This document shows positions 1-17,328 of a DNA stretch of 64,000 bases, in pieces; positions within the stretch are counted from its first letter, which is position 1, and each line of letters begins with the position of its first letter. The DNA is from Tanypteryx hageni (taxonomy: Eukaryota > Arthropoda > Insecta > Odonata > Petaluridae). Under the pieces are notes generated by a model that made no database searches, was not told where the DNA came from, and worked only from the letters and a program-made list of their open reading frames with translations. The DNA is taken from assembly GCA_028673005.1 (NCBI GenBank), contig CM054113.1, forward strand, positions 40,614,117 to 40,678,116, in the 5' to 3' direction. A program made the translations under genes and the position numbers.

Positions 1-834
1 GAAATTTGGAGAATATTCAGCTGAGTTAAACGGAATTCTAATTCAGATCGTCGCATTTTGGATGAAATGGACTTGACGTAAATATTAGCCTCGTTCGGAA
101 GTTTAATAATGTCGCTATGTAGGGAATCGGTTCATTATACCTCAAAGTTCCTCCAGTTTTGAAAATGCCCAAAGATTTTATGAAGCTAAAGCAAACCTTA
201 CAAATAAATAACTGATGTTATGTAATATTTCATTACGATTGTGATAAGAAAACGATTTAGATTGCTATTTCGGCACATCATAGCAATAGCTCATATTAAT
301 ATGGTTCATTCCTAAAAATAAATTTGCGATCCATCACATAGACGATGATTCTTGATTCAAGTAAATGCTGGCAGTTATCGAAGATTCAGGAGTAGTCCCT
401 CTTACTAACGTTAATAATGGTTCCATTTTATGAAGTTGTTAAATAATCCATGCAAGATTAACACTCTTTTGAAGTACGATCTGCTCATTTACGAAAGAAG
501 TTTCATATTCGTGCTACATCTAGCGCTAAATATCTAAAGAATATCTTAAAATATACATACAAATTATACAATTAATCAAGAATAAAGTTTTAATTGTAAT
601 ATAGAGCGCAATAACGATTATCATTATTAGTGTTTGTAAATACGAAATATCGACAGTTTCTTCCACGTAAAATAGGTGTCACTTCTGTTTTTAGAAAATA
701 TTCATTTTTTTATAATTAATTTTCAAATAAGAAAAATTAGCGTTTTATTATATTGCAATAGAAATTATTTTGTATTATTCATGTACCGTATTTCTCGTAA
801 TTAAAAAAATGAATTTAATATTTTAAATGATCAA
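1..834. other. Non-coding stretch, no feature recognised
   Basis: AT-rich sequence without a convincing ORF or known repeat. It recurs at 27788-28621. Most of it (about 113-834) is missing from the third copy. Confidence 0.5.
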
Positions 835-1543
835 CTGATGTCGCTATGAGAAGCGCCATCTTGGCTTTGGTTTTTCATTATGTGGAAATGCGGAATGTCA
901 ACTACGGTTGACTTGAATGCTACTGTGCAGCGCTCTACCAGTCATCATCGAAAATTTTATCAGCAAAAAGAAGGTTTAGCAATGGGCTCTCCTTTATCTC
1001 CCCCCTACTGTCAGACATTTTTATGGATGATTTAGAATCAATATAATTTAATTCCAATAACCATTCTATAAAACATATCTTTTATTGGTTCAGATACGTC
1101 GATGATGTTCTATGCTGTTGGACCGGGAGCCATCGACAATTAAATTCCTATCTTATATTTTTAAACTCAATTCACAAAAAATTAAACGTTTTCGACCTAA
1201 GCATCACAATTCATAATAATAAGCATCATTTTGAAATATACAGAAAACCAACATATACATATCAAGTAATTCCTGCTGATTTCTCCCACCCATTATCTCA
1301 CAAACTTGCAGTTTATCATGCCATTTTACACCGTTCAGTAAACATTCCCATATCCAGCTCTGATTTTAACAAAGAATTGGAGATCATTAAATATATATCC
1401 AACAAGAATGGATATACCAACCAGTTAATTGATAAACTGCTTGACGAAAAATTTCGCAAATTAGCCACATCCAACATTGCTTCTCTCTCTCTCTCTCTCT
1501 CTCTCTTATTAAATCAAAAGCCCCTAAATGGTGTAAATTACCC
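835..1543 (+). mobile_element. Penelope-like element B, truncated reverse transcriptase fragment (unit 1)
   Basis: In the plus direction, with frameshifts and stops, this reads as the C-terminal half of a Penelope-type reverse transcriptase. Visible pieces are a GSPLSP block near 980-1000, an RYVDDVL catalytic block near 1095-1115 split by a frameshift, and an IYRKPTYTYQ-like segment near 1240-1265. The RT-to-endonuclease linker follows, including the CT microsatellite. The match ends at 1543, just before the GIY-YIG domain that is present in the array-end copy. It is a dead fragment with many stops and no 3' tail. Confidence 0.82.
1482..1506. repeat. (CT)n microsatellite
   Basis: Uninterrupted CT repeat inside the PLE-B linker. 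It is longer in unit 2 (about 29269-29294) and shorter in the third copy (about 55639-55650), so its length has changed since duplication. Confidence 0.95.
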
Positions 1544-2427
1544 ACTTATGTGAAGAATCTGCAAGATATTTCAGAATGGAATCGTTGAAACGCAACGTCG
1601 TCTAACTCCAAAAGACGCACTTTCAGACTTAGAAAATTATCTCCAGCACACTATTTTTCTTTTAATCCTTATACACTCGTATTTATAGGATTATTGGTGT
1701 AATTTGTTGCTCCAGATTTTTAAAATATATTGTCAACAGAAAAATCAACCTGTCAAATGTTTCATTGGTTTAATGACTGATACGCGTGCAAATGCAATGA
1801 TTAGAATTCATAACAATTTCGGCTCCCATCCAAAGTTTCCCAATAGATAATATTCATAAAATTCTCTGAAATCGCGCAGAAATTGTTTTTAAAAAACAAC
1901 CGACCGAAGGTGAAGTGCGTATGAGGAAACCCGTTTGTGAAAAAGAGGACCGAAAGGAAGCTCTGAGAATCTCTGAACTTGGATGGTTGGCGACCGAAAG
2001 TAAAACGTTATTTTCCCTTGACTCAAAATATCATTTAAGGATTGATTCTCTGTTCCACAAAGAATCTTTTCGCGACAAGATTTTTAGCAATATAAAGGGG
2101 GGTGATATAGGTAGACATATGTACTTTGTCGGCTATATTGGTGGAAGTGCATTGTTGCACGCCTTGACGACCGTGTACATTAAAATTCCTTAGCAACGCC
2201 GAGTTGAATGTCTACGTGAGTTTCGTGTTTTCAGGATGCGAATTTCATTGAATTTTGCGCGCCAGTTAACTACTCTGGCTACGTACTGCAGGGGAAAACC
2301 TCCAGATGGACAAGTAAGTTTCTTTCTGTTGATAATCACGTATAAATAAATGGAAATATGATATAAATAAATGGGTGTTCTAAGTGCAATGTTCAATCAT
2401 TGGGTTCTATAATTGGGACCAACTGCT
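1544..2427. other. Unassigned stretch with one small ORF
   Basis: Begins at the inferred unit junction. It contains a 92-codon ORF at 1915-2193 that is identical in protein sequence in unit 2 (29669-29959, where the frame is open slightly further upstream). I do not recognise it and see no domain. A possible acceptor (ttttcag at about 2229-2235) and a donor (aagtaagt near 2311) bracket a short open stretch, but nothing ties these into a gene. Confidence 0.35.
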
Positions 2428-2687
2428 CGGAAAGCGTGATAAAATCAGTTCTTTATTATTCTAAGTTAGTTAATTTAGCGTAGCTATCCCGTTTGATCGT
2501 TAGCAAACATAGCGAAGTCAGGTTAATGATCAGGGCTGGAAAAATTCAAGATGACATGTCGCCATAAGATCCATCTTGGCGCTATTTTTTGCAATGTAAT
2601 GTGAACTCTGTATAAATATTATGCCGGTTGCAAGTGTAATAAGGTTAAAGAAGATAGTATCTTTCGTACCATAACGTAAATAATATT
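2428..2687 (+). repeat. 260-bp repeat, left member of a direct doublet (unit 1)
   Basis: Starts cggaaagcgtgataaaatca and ends near gtaaataatatt. It is clearly related to 2811-3069 (roughly 80% identical by eye), in the same orientation with a 123-bp spacer. It may be a short dispersed element inserted twice or a local duplication. No ORF is seen. Confidence 0.8.
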
Positions 2688-2810
2688 AATAGTAATATAT
2701 TTTGACAGTATTGTGCTGGTTGGCTTTCTCTCCCTGTTTTTGTACTTACATATCGCCTTAATAGGGTAACTTAGCTCACTTATCGTTATTTTGAAACCAC
2801 CTATTCCTAC

Positions 2811-3069
2811 CGGAAAGTGTGATAAAATCAGTTATTTATTATTCTAAGTTATATAAGTTTTCGTAGCTATCAAGTTTGATCGTTAGCAAACAGAACGAAG
2901 TCAGCTCAATGATCAGGGCTGTAAAAATTCAGGATGCCATGTTGCCATAAAACCTATCTTGGCGCAATGTTTTCCAATTTTATTGTGATCTCTACATAAA
3001 AATTATGTCGGCTGGCATGTGTAAGGTTAAAGAAGAGAGTATCTTACGTATAATAGTGTAAATAATATC
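2811..3069 (+). repeat. 260-bp repeat, right member of a direct doublet (unit 1)
   Basis: Diverged direct copy of 2428-2687. The pair recurs in unit 2 at 30194-30453 and 30576-30833, so the doublet predates the array. Confidence 0.8.
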
Positions 3070-3830
3070 CCCAAACTTTTTACTAGGCTCCAGAACTTAG
3101 TTGTTTTGAGTTATACTTCCCCCTAATCCTCGTAGGTAATAATAGCCCTTGCAAGTGAGTGATTAAAGCTGTATCGTCGCCAGATTTTTTGCGGCGCAGA
3201 GTTCCCATCTAGTTGCCAGACTCTTCCAACTCCATCTTGTCCGCTAGGTGAATTGCAGGGTAACTTGTAGATGTAGATAGGCCGTGTGCTGTTTACCGCT
3301 AACTCTCGTAAATGGAAAACGAACTGATTGCTCTTCATTCAGCCGCCAATTCTCTTGCCTTAGCAATGAAAGTGACGTCACGCCAGGGGAAGACGCTTCA
3401 GTGTCCAGCCTTAAAAAATAAATGACTTCGTTTTGGTTTCCCCCCGGAGAAGATGAGGCAGTTTAGAGGCTTTGACCAATTTGTTCTTGTAAATAGCCGG
3501 TCCCGGGTGTTTTTATCCTAAATGAATGGCTTAAAAATGTATATTTTGACCAGATACCGTGCGCTCGATGATATTAATATTTCGTTAAATATATCTATGA
3601 ATTTAATTTGTGGAAAGCCATGGTAGAATTTGATTTTTAACGTATTACTATTAGAATGTGATGAATAATAATAATAATCATAATAAATTAATAAACAGTG
3701 GAAGACCGCACCGCAGATACGTGTTCGTAATTTCACTGCAGTAGTTAAATGTTTAAGATGGTACGGAGGGTGTAATAACGGTCGAAGTACTATGAAGTGT
3801 CGTTTCACCCGCTCCACTCTTCCTCTTCAG
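3070..3830 (+). other. Region upstream of the first visible carrier exon; possible internal promoter
   Basis: Holds a GC-richer patch (about 3180-3510) containing a perfect CRE palindrome at 3373-3380, then AT-rich sequence. The last 20 bases (ccgctccactcttcctcttc followed by ag) are a strong polypyrimidine tract and 3' splice site. In unit 2 a 300-bp segment (31431-31730) lies in this region and is absent here. Confidence 0.45.
3373..3380. promoter_or_regulatory. CRE-like palindrome TGACGTCA
   Basis: A full 8-bp cAMP-response element, 450 bp upstream of the first visible carrier exon, kept in unit 2 (31138-31145) although the base immediately 5' differs. Alternative promoters giving different N-termini are known for vertebrate SCaMC genes. 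That this site serves such a promoter here is inference. Confidence 0.35.
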
Positions 3831-10308
<6,478 letters not shown>

Positions 10309-10367
10309 TTAGGATGTTTTATTTATTTAAAGAAATTGTGTTTAAATTCATAAGTATTCTATTTGAC

Positions 10368-10432
10368 TTGAAAGCCTTTCGCAGCGTTGCTGAATGCTGG
10401 TGGAGGGTTACGGGTTTCGCTGCGTTGGCGGC
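10368..10432 (-). repeat. Inverted PLE-A tail segment (left end of the island)
   Basis: Reverse complement, with few mismatches, of the PLE-A tail at 13544-13607 (ttgaaagcctttcgcagc at the outer end). Penelope elements often carry an inverted copy of their terminal pseudo-LTR at the 5' side, which fits. Confidence 0.85.
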
Positions 10433-10435
10433 CCC

Positions 10436-11013
10436 TTCATCCGGCGGAACTAAAAAACCGAAAGAGAAACCTTCGGGGGAACGACCAAAGCCCACAGCCT
10501 ACGCAAAAATTCCCTTCATCGCCGGGACATCAGAACGCATAGCCAGGGTTCTACGAAAAGAAAATATCGTCGTCCGTTTTAACACGCTAAGAAAAGTAAA
10601 AGAAGAACTTCCGTCTGCGAAAGATGCACTCGACCCGCTAACATCTGAAGGAGTCCACAGGATTCCAAGCAGCTGCGGACACGTATACGTCGGACAAACA
10701 GGACGATCCATTCGCTGCCGCTTAGCCGAACATAAACGGGCCATGATGAATAAGAAATGGAGGGAGTCGGCCATAGCGGAACACTTCACCTCCGGCCCGG
10801 GACATAAAATCACGCTCGAGGAAACGCAATTGCTCGCGAAAGAAGATCGATATTTTCCGAGGTGAATTCGCGAAGCTATTGAAATCGAAAAACATCCATT
10901 CAATTTCAACCGGGACGACGGTTTGCACATCAGCCCAACATGGAAGCGACTCTTCCAACGGAGACGTGAAAGGGAAGAAAAATACGTTGGAGCAACCGCC
11001 AAAGAGAAAGGGA
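10436..11013 (+). pseudogene. PLE-A1 GIY-YIG endonuclease domain, broken
   Basis: Reads EKPSGERPKPTAYAKIPF, then the GIY-YIG core CGHVYVGQTGRSIRCRL, EHKRAMM and FNRDDGLHIS. An in-frame TGA at 10863-10865 cuts the domain before its REAIEIEKHPFNFN part, and a frame change follows near 10980. One Cys of the CSCGH motif seen in PLE-A2 is Ser here. The reverse transcriptase of this copy is absent, so it is a 3' fragment. The homologous tail continues into the non-LTR insertion. Confidence 0.85.
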
Positions 11014-11468
11014 TAGCAACTCGAACGAGCCAATCAGCGATGGACAACGGTTAAACTAGGAAGACCGAGCGGATATAAAAGCTGATCCCTACCATCGGAT
11101 CTCATCGATCGGCTCATCGAAAACATTGATCGATCGATCAATCGATCATTCGCCGGCTTATGGTCAGCGACTCAACAATAACGAACTCCTCTAGCTATTC
11201 CGTTGCTCTGGCTGGTGTTTGGAAAACTCCCCCTGGGGAGGAAGTACTGTAATCCGCTGTGGCCCAGACCTACCAGGGCCTTCTAAGCGTGACCAGGATC
11301 TACTCAGGGGTAAACCGCACGCCTTGCTGCGAGCGGAGCACCTGGGGGAACCTTGCACGGTCACACTTTCTCTCTTGCAGCGGGGGGTGGCTAACATAGG
11401 TCCACCTTCTCACCCGCACATCGTGTTCTTTTGACTATTCGGACAGGTGGCAGTTGGTAGGCTAGAGG

Positions 11469-13070
11469 GGAAGGGCTTCAGCCCCCTCAACTTTAAACCC
11501 GCTCTGCGAAATATCGCTGCTCAGATCACCGCCGGCAAAAAAGGTACAACATAGGACGATTCCTCCTAGGACGAACGTCGATACATCATTACCCAGTAAT
11601 ATCAAACACATCCTCTTCGGAAAAGATTTTAAGATTGACGCCGGTCCAAACGACCGGAAAATTGACTCCCAATATCTGACTTCGAAAGACCGGCTAGTAA
11701 TTCTTGACAGCACACCAAGCCAAGGGAAACCAACTGACGAAGGCCTTTTCAAGGGCCAAAACAACAACGATAACTCCCAACTAGCCCCTATCCAAGAGGA
11801 TGCTGATACACGAGCTAGAAAGTCCATTGGCACGGGCACCTTTCAACAGCCAAAGAAGAAGCGGAAGACAAAATTTAAGCCATACTTCACCGCTGCCGAG
11901 ACTATTGCCGTCCAACACTAAACGGTAGAAACCAACAACCGCTACGACCCGCTCCTCAGAGACGCTAATACAGACGTCACTCCGGGGCCTGCTTCTAGCT
12001 CCCCTCCCGCCGAGCCATCCCAGACAAGTCTACCTAAGCCGCCAGCAATTCTATTATATGAATTGGCAGACTTCCGGAAATTTATAACAGCCGTCATGAG
12101 TGTCATAAAGGACCACTCTTTCCAAGTGACATCACGTAGGCAATATACCAGGCTACAGCTAACCAATATAGAAGACCACAAAAGTGTGCAGACTATGTTA
12201 AGAGAAGAACAAGCACAGTTCTCCACCTGGGGAACCAAAGAGGAAAAAACCCTTAGCTTTACCATAAGAGGGCTTTATACAATAATGGAAGAATCTTATC
12301 TCAAGGAAATTCTGGAGGACATGAAGGTTCCAGTCTTACGCACTCGTCAGATTCGCCGAGCTTACAAATCACCCCTAGGGACATTCGTAGTATCAACCCT
12401 CGCCACAGCCCAAGGATGGGACCCAAAAGATTTCCTCCGATGGACTTCCATCGGGAATTCTTGAGTCCACATTCTACGATACCGACATGAAGAACCACAG
12501 ATGTGCTTCCAATGCAATCGTTTCGGACATTCATCAACGTTCTGCCCAGCGGCACCTCGATGCTATAACTGTGGCGGCCTCCACCTGAAGAAAACCTGCC
12601 CGAAGAAAAAGGAGGATGGTCCTGCCACATGCTGTAACTGTGGAGGCCCACATCCCGCCTTCTATAAGACCTGCCCGGTATACCAACGAGAGGCAAGGAA
12701 ATGGTTTGGATCGCTGGAAACCTCTCAGCCCCAGCAGGCACCCCCTGCCTATGTACCGGAACCAGCTCCAAGAGGCAACGCCTGGGACAGCAAATGAAAG
12801 AACGCAGCACATCCACACCAAAATTCGGACTTCCCACCACTCCTGCATCCCGCAGCCACAAACGGCGAGACGATACAGGAACCCAGCGTCACCTTTCGCC
12901 ACAGACAGATACCACCTCAACCTGAACCAACTACAGATAATCCATCTTTCCTCCCGACAACGGATTCGGCCCTAACCTCCCTCCTTACATCAGTCCTGCA
13001 GAAACAAATCGCGGCCCTTGGACAAGTGCTTGCCCAACTGTCCGGCCAAATACTGACTATGCATGGATAA
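11469..13070 (+). pseudogene. Non-LTR ORF1 (gag-like, three zinc knuckles), unit 1
   Basis: One frame runs from about 11469 to TAA 13068-13070, broken by stops at 11919, 12462 and 12795. Features in order: an SV40-like basic nuclear signal PKKKRK at 11850; NRYDPLL; a PRE/C2HC-type fold (MADFRKFITAVMSVIK to RRAYKSPLGTFVVS) at 12063-12420; then knuckles CFQC-GH-C (C-x2-C-x4-H-x4-C), CYNCGGLHLKKTC and CCNCGGPHPAFYKTC between 12504 and 12675. The first two stops are shared by unit 2. The third (TGA for AGA) is only here. It is an RNA-binding chaperone-type ORF in live relatives. Confidence 0.85.
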
Positions 13071-13392
13071 GAACTCCCAGCTCTCCGGAATAGTCCTTAT
13101 CACCTGGAACTGCAGCGGTGGTATAAGAACAAAAACACCTGAACTGCTAGCTTTCCTCCAGGGAAACAACGTCGCAGTAGCTCTTATACACGAAACACAC
13201 CTTAAGCCATCTTGGAAATGGGCGGCACCCGGATTCAAGGTATTTCCAACAGACAGGGAGGGCAGACTAGGAGGAGGAACAGCCATCCTTGTTAGAGAGG
13301 ACATTTCAGCATATGAAGTAACGATTCCTCAGAAAAGACATCGGAAGCTACAGCCGCCATTCTTCATACAGCGAGTGGACCTGTCCTATTAG
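13063..13392 (+). pseudogene. Non-LTR ORF2 start: AP-type endonuclease N-terminus, truncated
   Basis: The ATG overlaps the ORF1 stop (ATGGATAA). Reads ITWNCSGGIRTKTPELLAFL, HETHLKP and RLGGGTAILVRE, typical of the first third of an apurinic-type endonuclease of Jockey-like elements (N of WN and E of HETH are catalytic positions). Stops at codon 109 where the internal deletion begins, so it cannot be active. Confidence 0.85.
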
Positions 13393-13495
13393 CATCCTGC
13401 TACCTCCCAACCCAACCACTGAAAGCTTAACCGCACAGTAGTGGAAAGCTCTCACTTAGGCAAATTCATACAGCTGACAGGATCTCATTTCATCT

Positions 13496-13530
13496 CCTGA
13501 AGATGCAGACTGCAATGTATGCGAAACGTC
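13496..13530 (+). ncRNA. Hammerhead-like hairpin in PLE-A1 tail
   Basis: cctgaagatgcagactgc followed by aatgtatgcgaaacgtc: a CUGA-like box, a short hairpin and GAAAC-GUC in the order of a hammerhead core, as reported for Penelope-like tails. The UGAAGA box departs from CUGAUGA, so cleavage activity is doubtful. Confidence 0.45.
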
Positions 13531-13940
13531 GAGAGCCAGAAATGCCGCCAACGCAGCGAAACCCAAAAACCTCCACCAGCATTCAGCAACGCTGCGAAAG
13601 CCTTCAACTCAAATTGATATCCCTCTACGGGGAGAACATCCAGAGGAATTGAAGGAGATTCGAGCGTCTCCACAAACAGAAGTGCAAGCTTTTGTCATCA
13701 CTCGCCTTTTTCAACAAGCCAAGCACTCCTGCGTAAACGCATACGCTCCACGAGTTACGCGTTTCTCCAATGCGCTCATAATCTCTATCATCACCACCTA
13801 AAGCTCGCCTCCGTTATGTCTCACGAAGACTGAGAACAAAGCGACCATATCACCACCACCTCAACCAAAACCCAGTGGTCTTTCAAGGATAAGCAGGTTA
13901 AGAAATTTTAAAATCTCCATAAGAATCAACATCCAGATCG

Positions 13941-14686
13941 GACGCCGAGCCACGACTAGATGATTTACAACCTAACGGACATCAATTTCTCCGATGCAGC
14001 AAAATCAGTCTTAGCGAAAGGTCTGAACATCGCTATTGCTCCAAACAAAATACCTAATGAAGAAATTGTCTGGGAGTGGAAGCGGCCATCCGAAATCTGA
14101 ATTCTGAATTCTGAATCTGAGGTGGCGCGTATTATTCGTAAAGCAAGACCACCATCCTCCAACATCTCAACAGCCGAAAGACAGGCCATCAAAGTTTTTG
14201 AAAAACAACAAAAGCATCTTGATTTTACAGGCAGATAAGCGAAACGCCACCTTAATCATCTCCTCGGAGGATTACGACGAGAAGATCCGCAATCTGCTGG
14301 ACGATCCAACTTACTCCACACTCAAAGGCGACCCGACGATGAAAACCGAAAGGAAAAACATAGAGCTGATTAAGAAACCCTCTATACATATATAAACCAA
14401 AGTAACCTACCGTCGTCATCATCCAGGCCTACACGACTATATGGGTTACCAAAAATACACAAGAACGACGTTCCTCTGAGACACATCGTCCGCGCCATCG
14501 GCTCCCCAACATATCGGGCTGTCAAAATACTTCGCACGCAGCTTACAGACGTACGTAGGCGGAACGGAATCGCACGTGAAGAATTCAGCACATTTTATAG
14601 AAAGGCAAAACGACAAGAAAGTATCGGAGAACGATATTCTAGTGAGCTTTGACGTGATCTCACTCTTCACTAAGGTTCCCATAAAG
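13941..14686 (+). repeat. Internal tandem duplication in PLE-A2, first copy
   Basis: Starts gacgccgagcca and is repeated from 14687 to 15446. The junction falls at ataaaggac, which occurs at the end of both copies. Diverged by several percent plus small indels, and present in unit 2 (41999 and 42744), so it is older than the array. Confidence 0.9.
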
Positions 14687-15446
14687 GACGCCGAGCCATG
14701 AAAAGACGATTTACATCCTAACGGACGTCAATTTCTCCGATGCAGCAAAATCAGTCTTAGCGAAAGGTCTGAACTTCGCTATCGCTCCCAACAAAATACC
14801 TAAGGAAGAAATTGTCGTGGGAGTGGAAGCGGCCATCCGAAATCTGAAATCGAACCAAGAAGAAGAAATGCGCCAAGAGGTGGCGCATATTATTCGTAAA
14901 GCAAGACCGCCAAACTCCAACATCTCAACAGCCGAAAGTCAGGCCATCACAGATTTGAAAAACAAGAAAAGTAGCGTGATTTTATCGTCTGATAAGGGAA
15001 ACGCCACCGTAATCATCTCCAAGGAGGACTACGACGAGAAGATCCGCAATCTGCTGGACAATCCAACTTACTCCACACTAAAAGGCGACCCGACGATGAA
15101 AACCGAAAGGAAAATCCGAGAGTTGATTTAGAAATCCTCAATACCTATTTAAGACCAACGGAATTTACTGCCGTCATCATCCAGGCCTCCACAACTGTTT
15201 GGGTTACCAAAAATACACAAGAACGACGTTCCTCTGAGACCCATCGTCAGCGCCATCGGCTCCCCAACACATCGGCTGTCAAAATACTTCGCACGCAGCT
15301 TACAGACGTACGTAGGCGGAACGGAATCGCACGTGAAGAATTCAGCACATTTCATAGAAAGGCTAAACGACATGAAAGTTTCGGAGAACGATATTCTTGT
15401 AAGCTTTGACGTGACCTCACTCTTCACTAAGGTTCCTATAAAGGAC
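14687..15446 (+). repeat. Internal tandem duplication in PLE-A2, second copy
   Basis: Second copy of 13941-14686. It is the better preserved of the two and holds a 104-codon open stretch (14817-15131). Confidence 0.9.
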
Positions 15447-15680
15447 TCCATCGAAATCTTGAATGAGCTTATACATCATGGACTGCCGGTAGACTATCCG
15501 TAGTTAACAGAATTCTGCCTCACCAACAACTACTTCCTGTGGAACGGACAGTTTTACGACCAGAAGGAGGGAGCAGATATGGGCTGTCCTCTCTCCCCCG
15601 TCATAGCCAATCTATATATGGAGCATTTCGAGTCTAAGGCGCTGGTCCTCAACCTTCATGCTGGCTGCGTTACGTGGATG

Positions 15681-17328
15681 CAGGGGTTGAAACTCTTATG
15701 GGAGAATAGATTCCCAGCTTTTACACGTAGTTCACCATGCTAAGGTGTCCGCGATAGGCTCTGCAGTCGCAGTCGGCTCTCTCTCTCTCTCATTTTCTAC
15801 CTCTATTTCTCTCTCTCTCTCTCACTACCGCATCACCACAGCGCCACACGTTCCTTGTGTCTCGTAACGGAACAGCGGCCATTTTTCTTGAAAAAAGTTG
15901 GCCATTGCTTATTGAGAGGTTGTCAGTTACTCTGATTTTGTCAAGTAGATATATAGTAGATATGCATTCATCACTGTTTAAGAAAACGTGACGGAATGAT
16001 TTTGTTCTGATGTCCAATCAACAGGTAAATCTTAAAAATATCATATATTTTTGAAAAAAAGATTAACGAAATAGTTCTACGAATAGTTATGTGAATTCGT
16101 TTTGTGAGAATGCTTTTATATTTTCTTAACAGATACCTCCAATGGATATATCTTCTAGGAAGGAAGGAAAGAAATTTCTCTCTTTTGTTGGTGTACGAGA
16201 AGCATTTTGAGAGGAAATATTTCTCATTTTCAGGTGTTAAGCCTCGCTTACTTCACCTAGCTGTGTCGTCCATTGCCCTGGCCGTGAATATGGTTCGTGT
16301 CAGTTCACAAAATAAGCAGTAATTTTCTGTATAAAACTTCTCGCGGTTATCAGTAGATTATAGTGAGTTTTATAAGTTAAACTGCAACAGAGACGCCAGA
16401 GGATAGAATTGTGCTTGTAATAGAATGAAATAAGTGTACCATAGCGATGTCTCATTGTTTTAATTTGAAATATTTTGAATTTACAGAAATTGTTAACTTG
16501 AATATTTCTTGTTTCTCATTATGCATTTGTTTATAATCCTAGACATAATTCTTCTTTGTTTCAAAACATTTAGAAATATGTATATATTTTTCGATCGAGA
16601 AATTGAAATCTCTATATCAAAAGTTTTCCTTATTATATGATGAATACATAGATCTTAAATGGTCTAACTGTAACTGCTGTGAACACGTAAACGTCAGCAA
16701 ATACAACTGTGCTTGGAATAAATTATAGATAAAGTGCACATTTTCTAGTGCAATGTGATGTGTTTAATTTTACAAATGGTAATGTGATCATCATAGAAAC
16801 ATTGTTTATGGGCCGTAAGCGCATTTGCCTTATTTTACATTTATTGCAACATTTGAAGCATGCCCATTGCCTCCTGCATCAATTTCATTAGGTTTAGCAT
16901 GTTTAATGATTGACATTCTTAGAAATTCATTTTCGCTCTTTTTACAGGTGCAACAGAAAGAGAATGTGTTCCAGGGCCGAAGAAATCACTTTACAAATAG
17001 ATTTTTGCTTGATCCACAAATTCATTCATGACGTGAAAGTTTGACGTTTTTCGTCGTCCGCGTGAATTTCCTTTAAATACGTTTCATGCATAAAAGGTAT
17101 TAACGTTATAAAATTCTGTTACAATAATTCATTTTTATATCTTGATTGTATAATATTTATGTAAAAATACCTCACTGTTATGTAATTTGATAATGACTTT
17201 GTACTCTCGTAATGTGTGATATATGGTAATAAGTTTGATTTCTTATATGCAATTTTTTCATTTAAGTCCATTTAATCTGTTAAATTTCTGTTAAGTTTCC
17301 GGTCTTTCCGTAGGGGTACTAGTCTTTG
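15681..17328. mobile_element. hAT-like insertion in the RT catalytic motif, with gene-like content, unit 1
   Basis: Flanked by an 8-bp near-identical duplication cgtggatg/cgtgaatg (15673-15680, 17329-17336), the hAT hallmark. Ends begin CAGGG on the left and CAAAG on the right strand, matching the loose YARNG hAT rule, but longer terminal repeats are not evident. The interior has no transposase. It holds a CT-rich tract (15778-15830) and a series of splice-like sites (cag|gtaaat at 16022, cttaacag at about 16132, ttttcag at about 16233, tttacag at about 16947). ORFs of 72 and 68 codons, ending at 16322 and 17031, are conserved in unit 2. It looks like a non-autonomous element carrying a captured spliced fragment; I do not recognise the peptides. 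Confidence 0.6.

Larger units (their letters stand above)
11106..13479 (+). mobile_element. Non-LTR retrotransposon (Jockey-like), internally deleted, unit 1
   Basis: 2374 bp flanked by a 9-bp target duplication ggatctcat (11097-11105 and 13480-13488) inside the PLE-A1 tail. The undisturbed tail at 18340-18370 shows the empty site. It begins with a CGAT-repeat leader (about 11104-11150), has ORF1 and the first 109 codons of ORF2, and then about 90 bp of 3' sequence. Most of the endonuclease and all of the reverse transcriptase are missing. It is shared by both units, so it inserted before the array formed. Confidence 0.85.
13608..15680 (+). pseudogene. PLE-A2 N-terminal region and reverse transcriptase, broken, unit 1
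   Basis: The N-terminal part is heavily frameshifted. From 14700 it reads LTDVNFSDAAKSVLAKGL, then VEAAIRNL, DKGNATVIISKEDYDEKI, LPKIHKNDVPLRPIVSAIGS, VSFDVTSLFTKVPI and MGCPLSPVIANLYMEHFE, the standard Penelope RT order up to the palm. Stops at 15129 and near 15500 disrupt it. A 746-bp segment is duplicated in tandem (13941-14686 and 14687-15446). The frame ends at CWLRYVD, where the hAT-like element splits the catalytic YVDD. Confidence 0.88.

Noticed and set aside
10499..11047. Antisense ORF of 182 codons over PLE-A1 (and 17754-18287 over PLE-A2)
   Set aside because: Shadow of the GIY-YIG endonuclease frame on the plus strand.
11462..11839. Long antisense ORF (125 codons) and similar ones at 12301-12861 and 12534-12920
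   Set aside because: They lie opposite the non-LTR ORF1, have low-complexity or shadow composition and no domain. The plus-strand frame carries the recognisable zinc knuckles.
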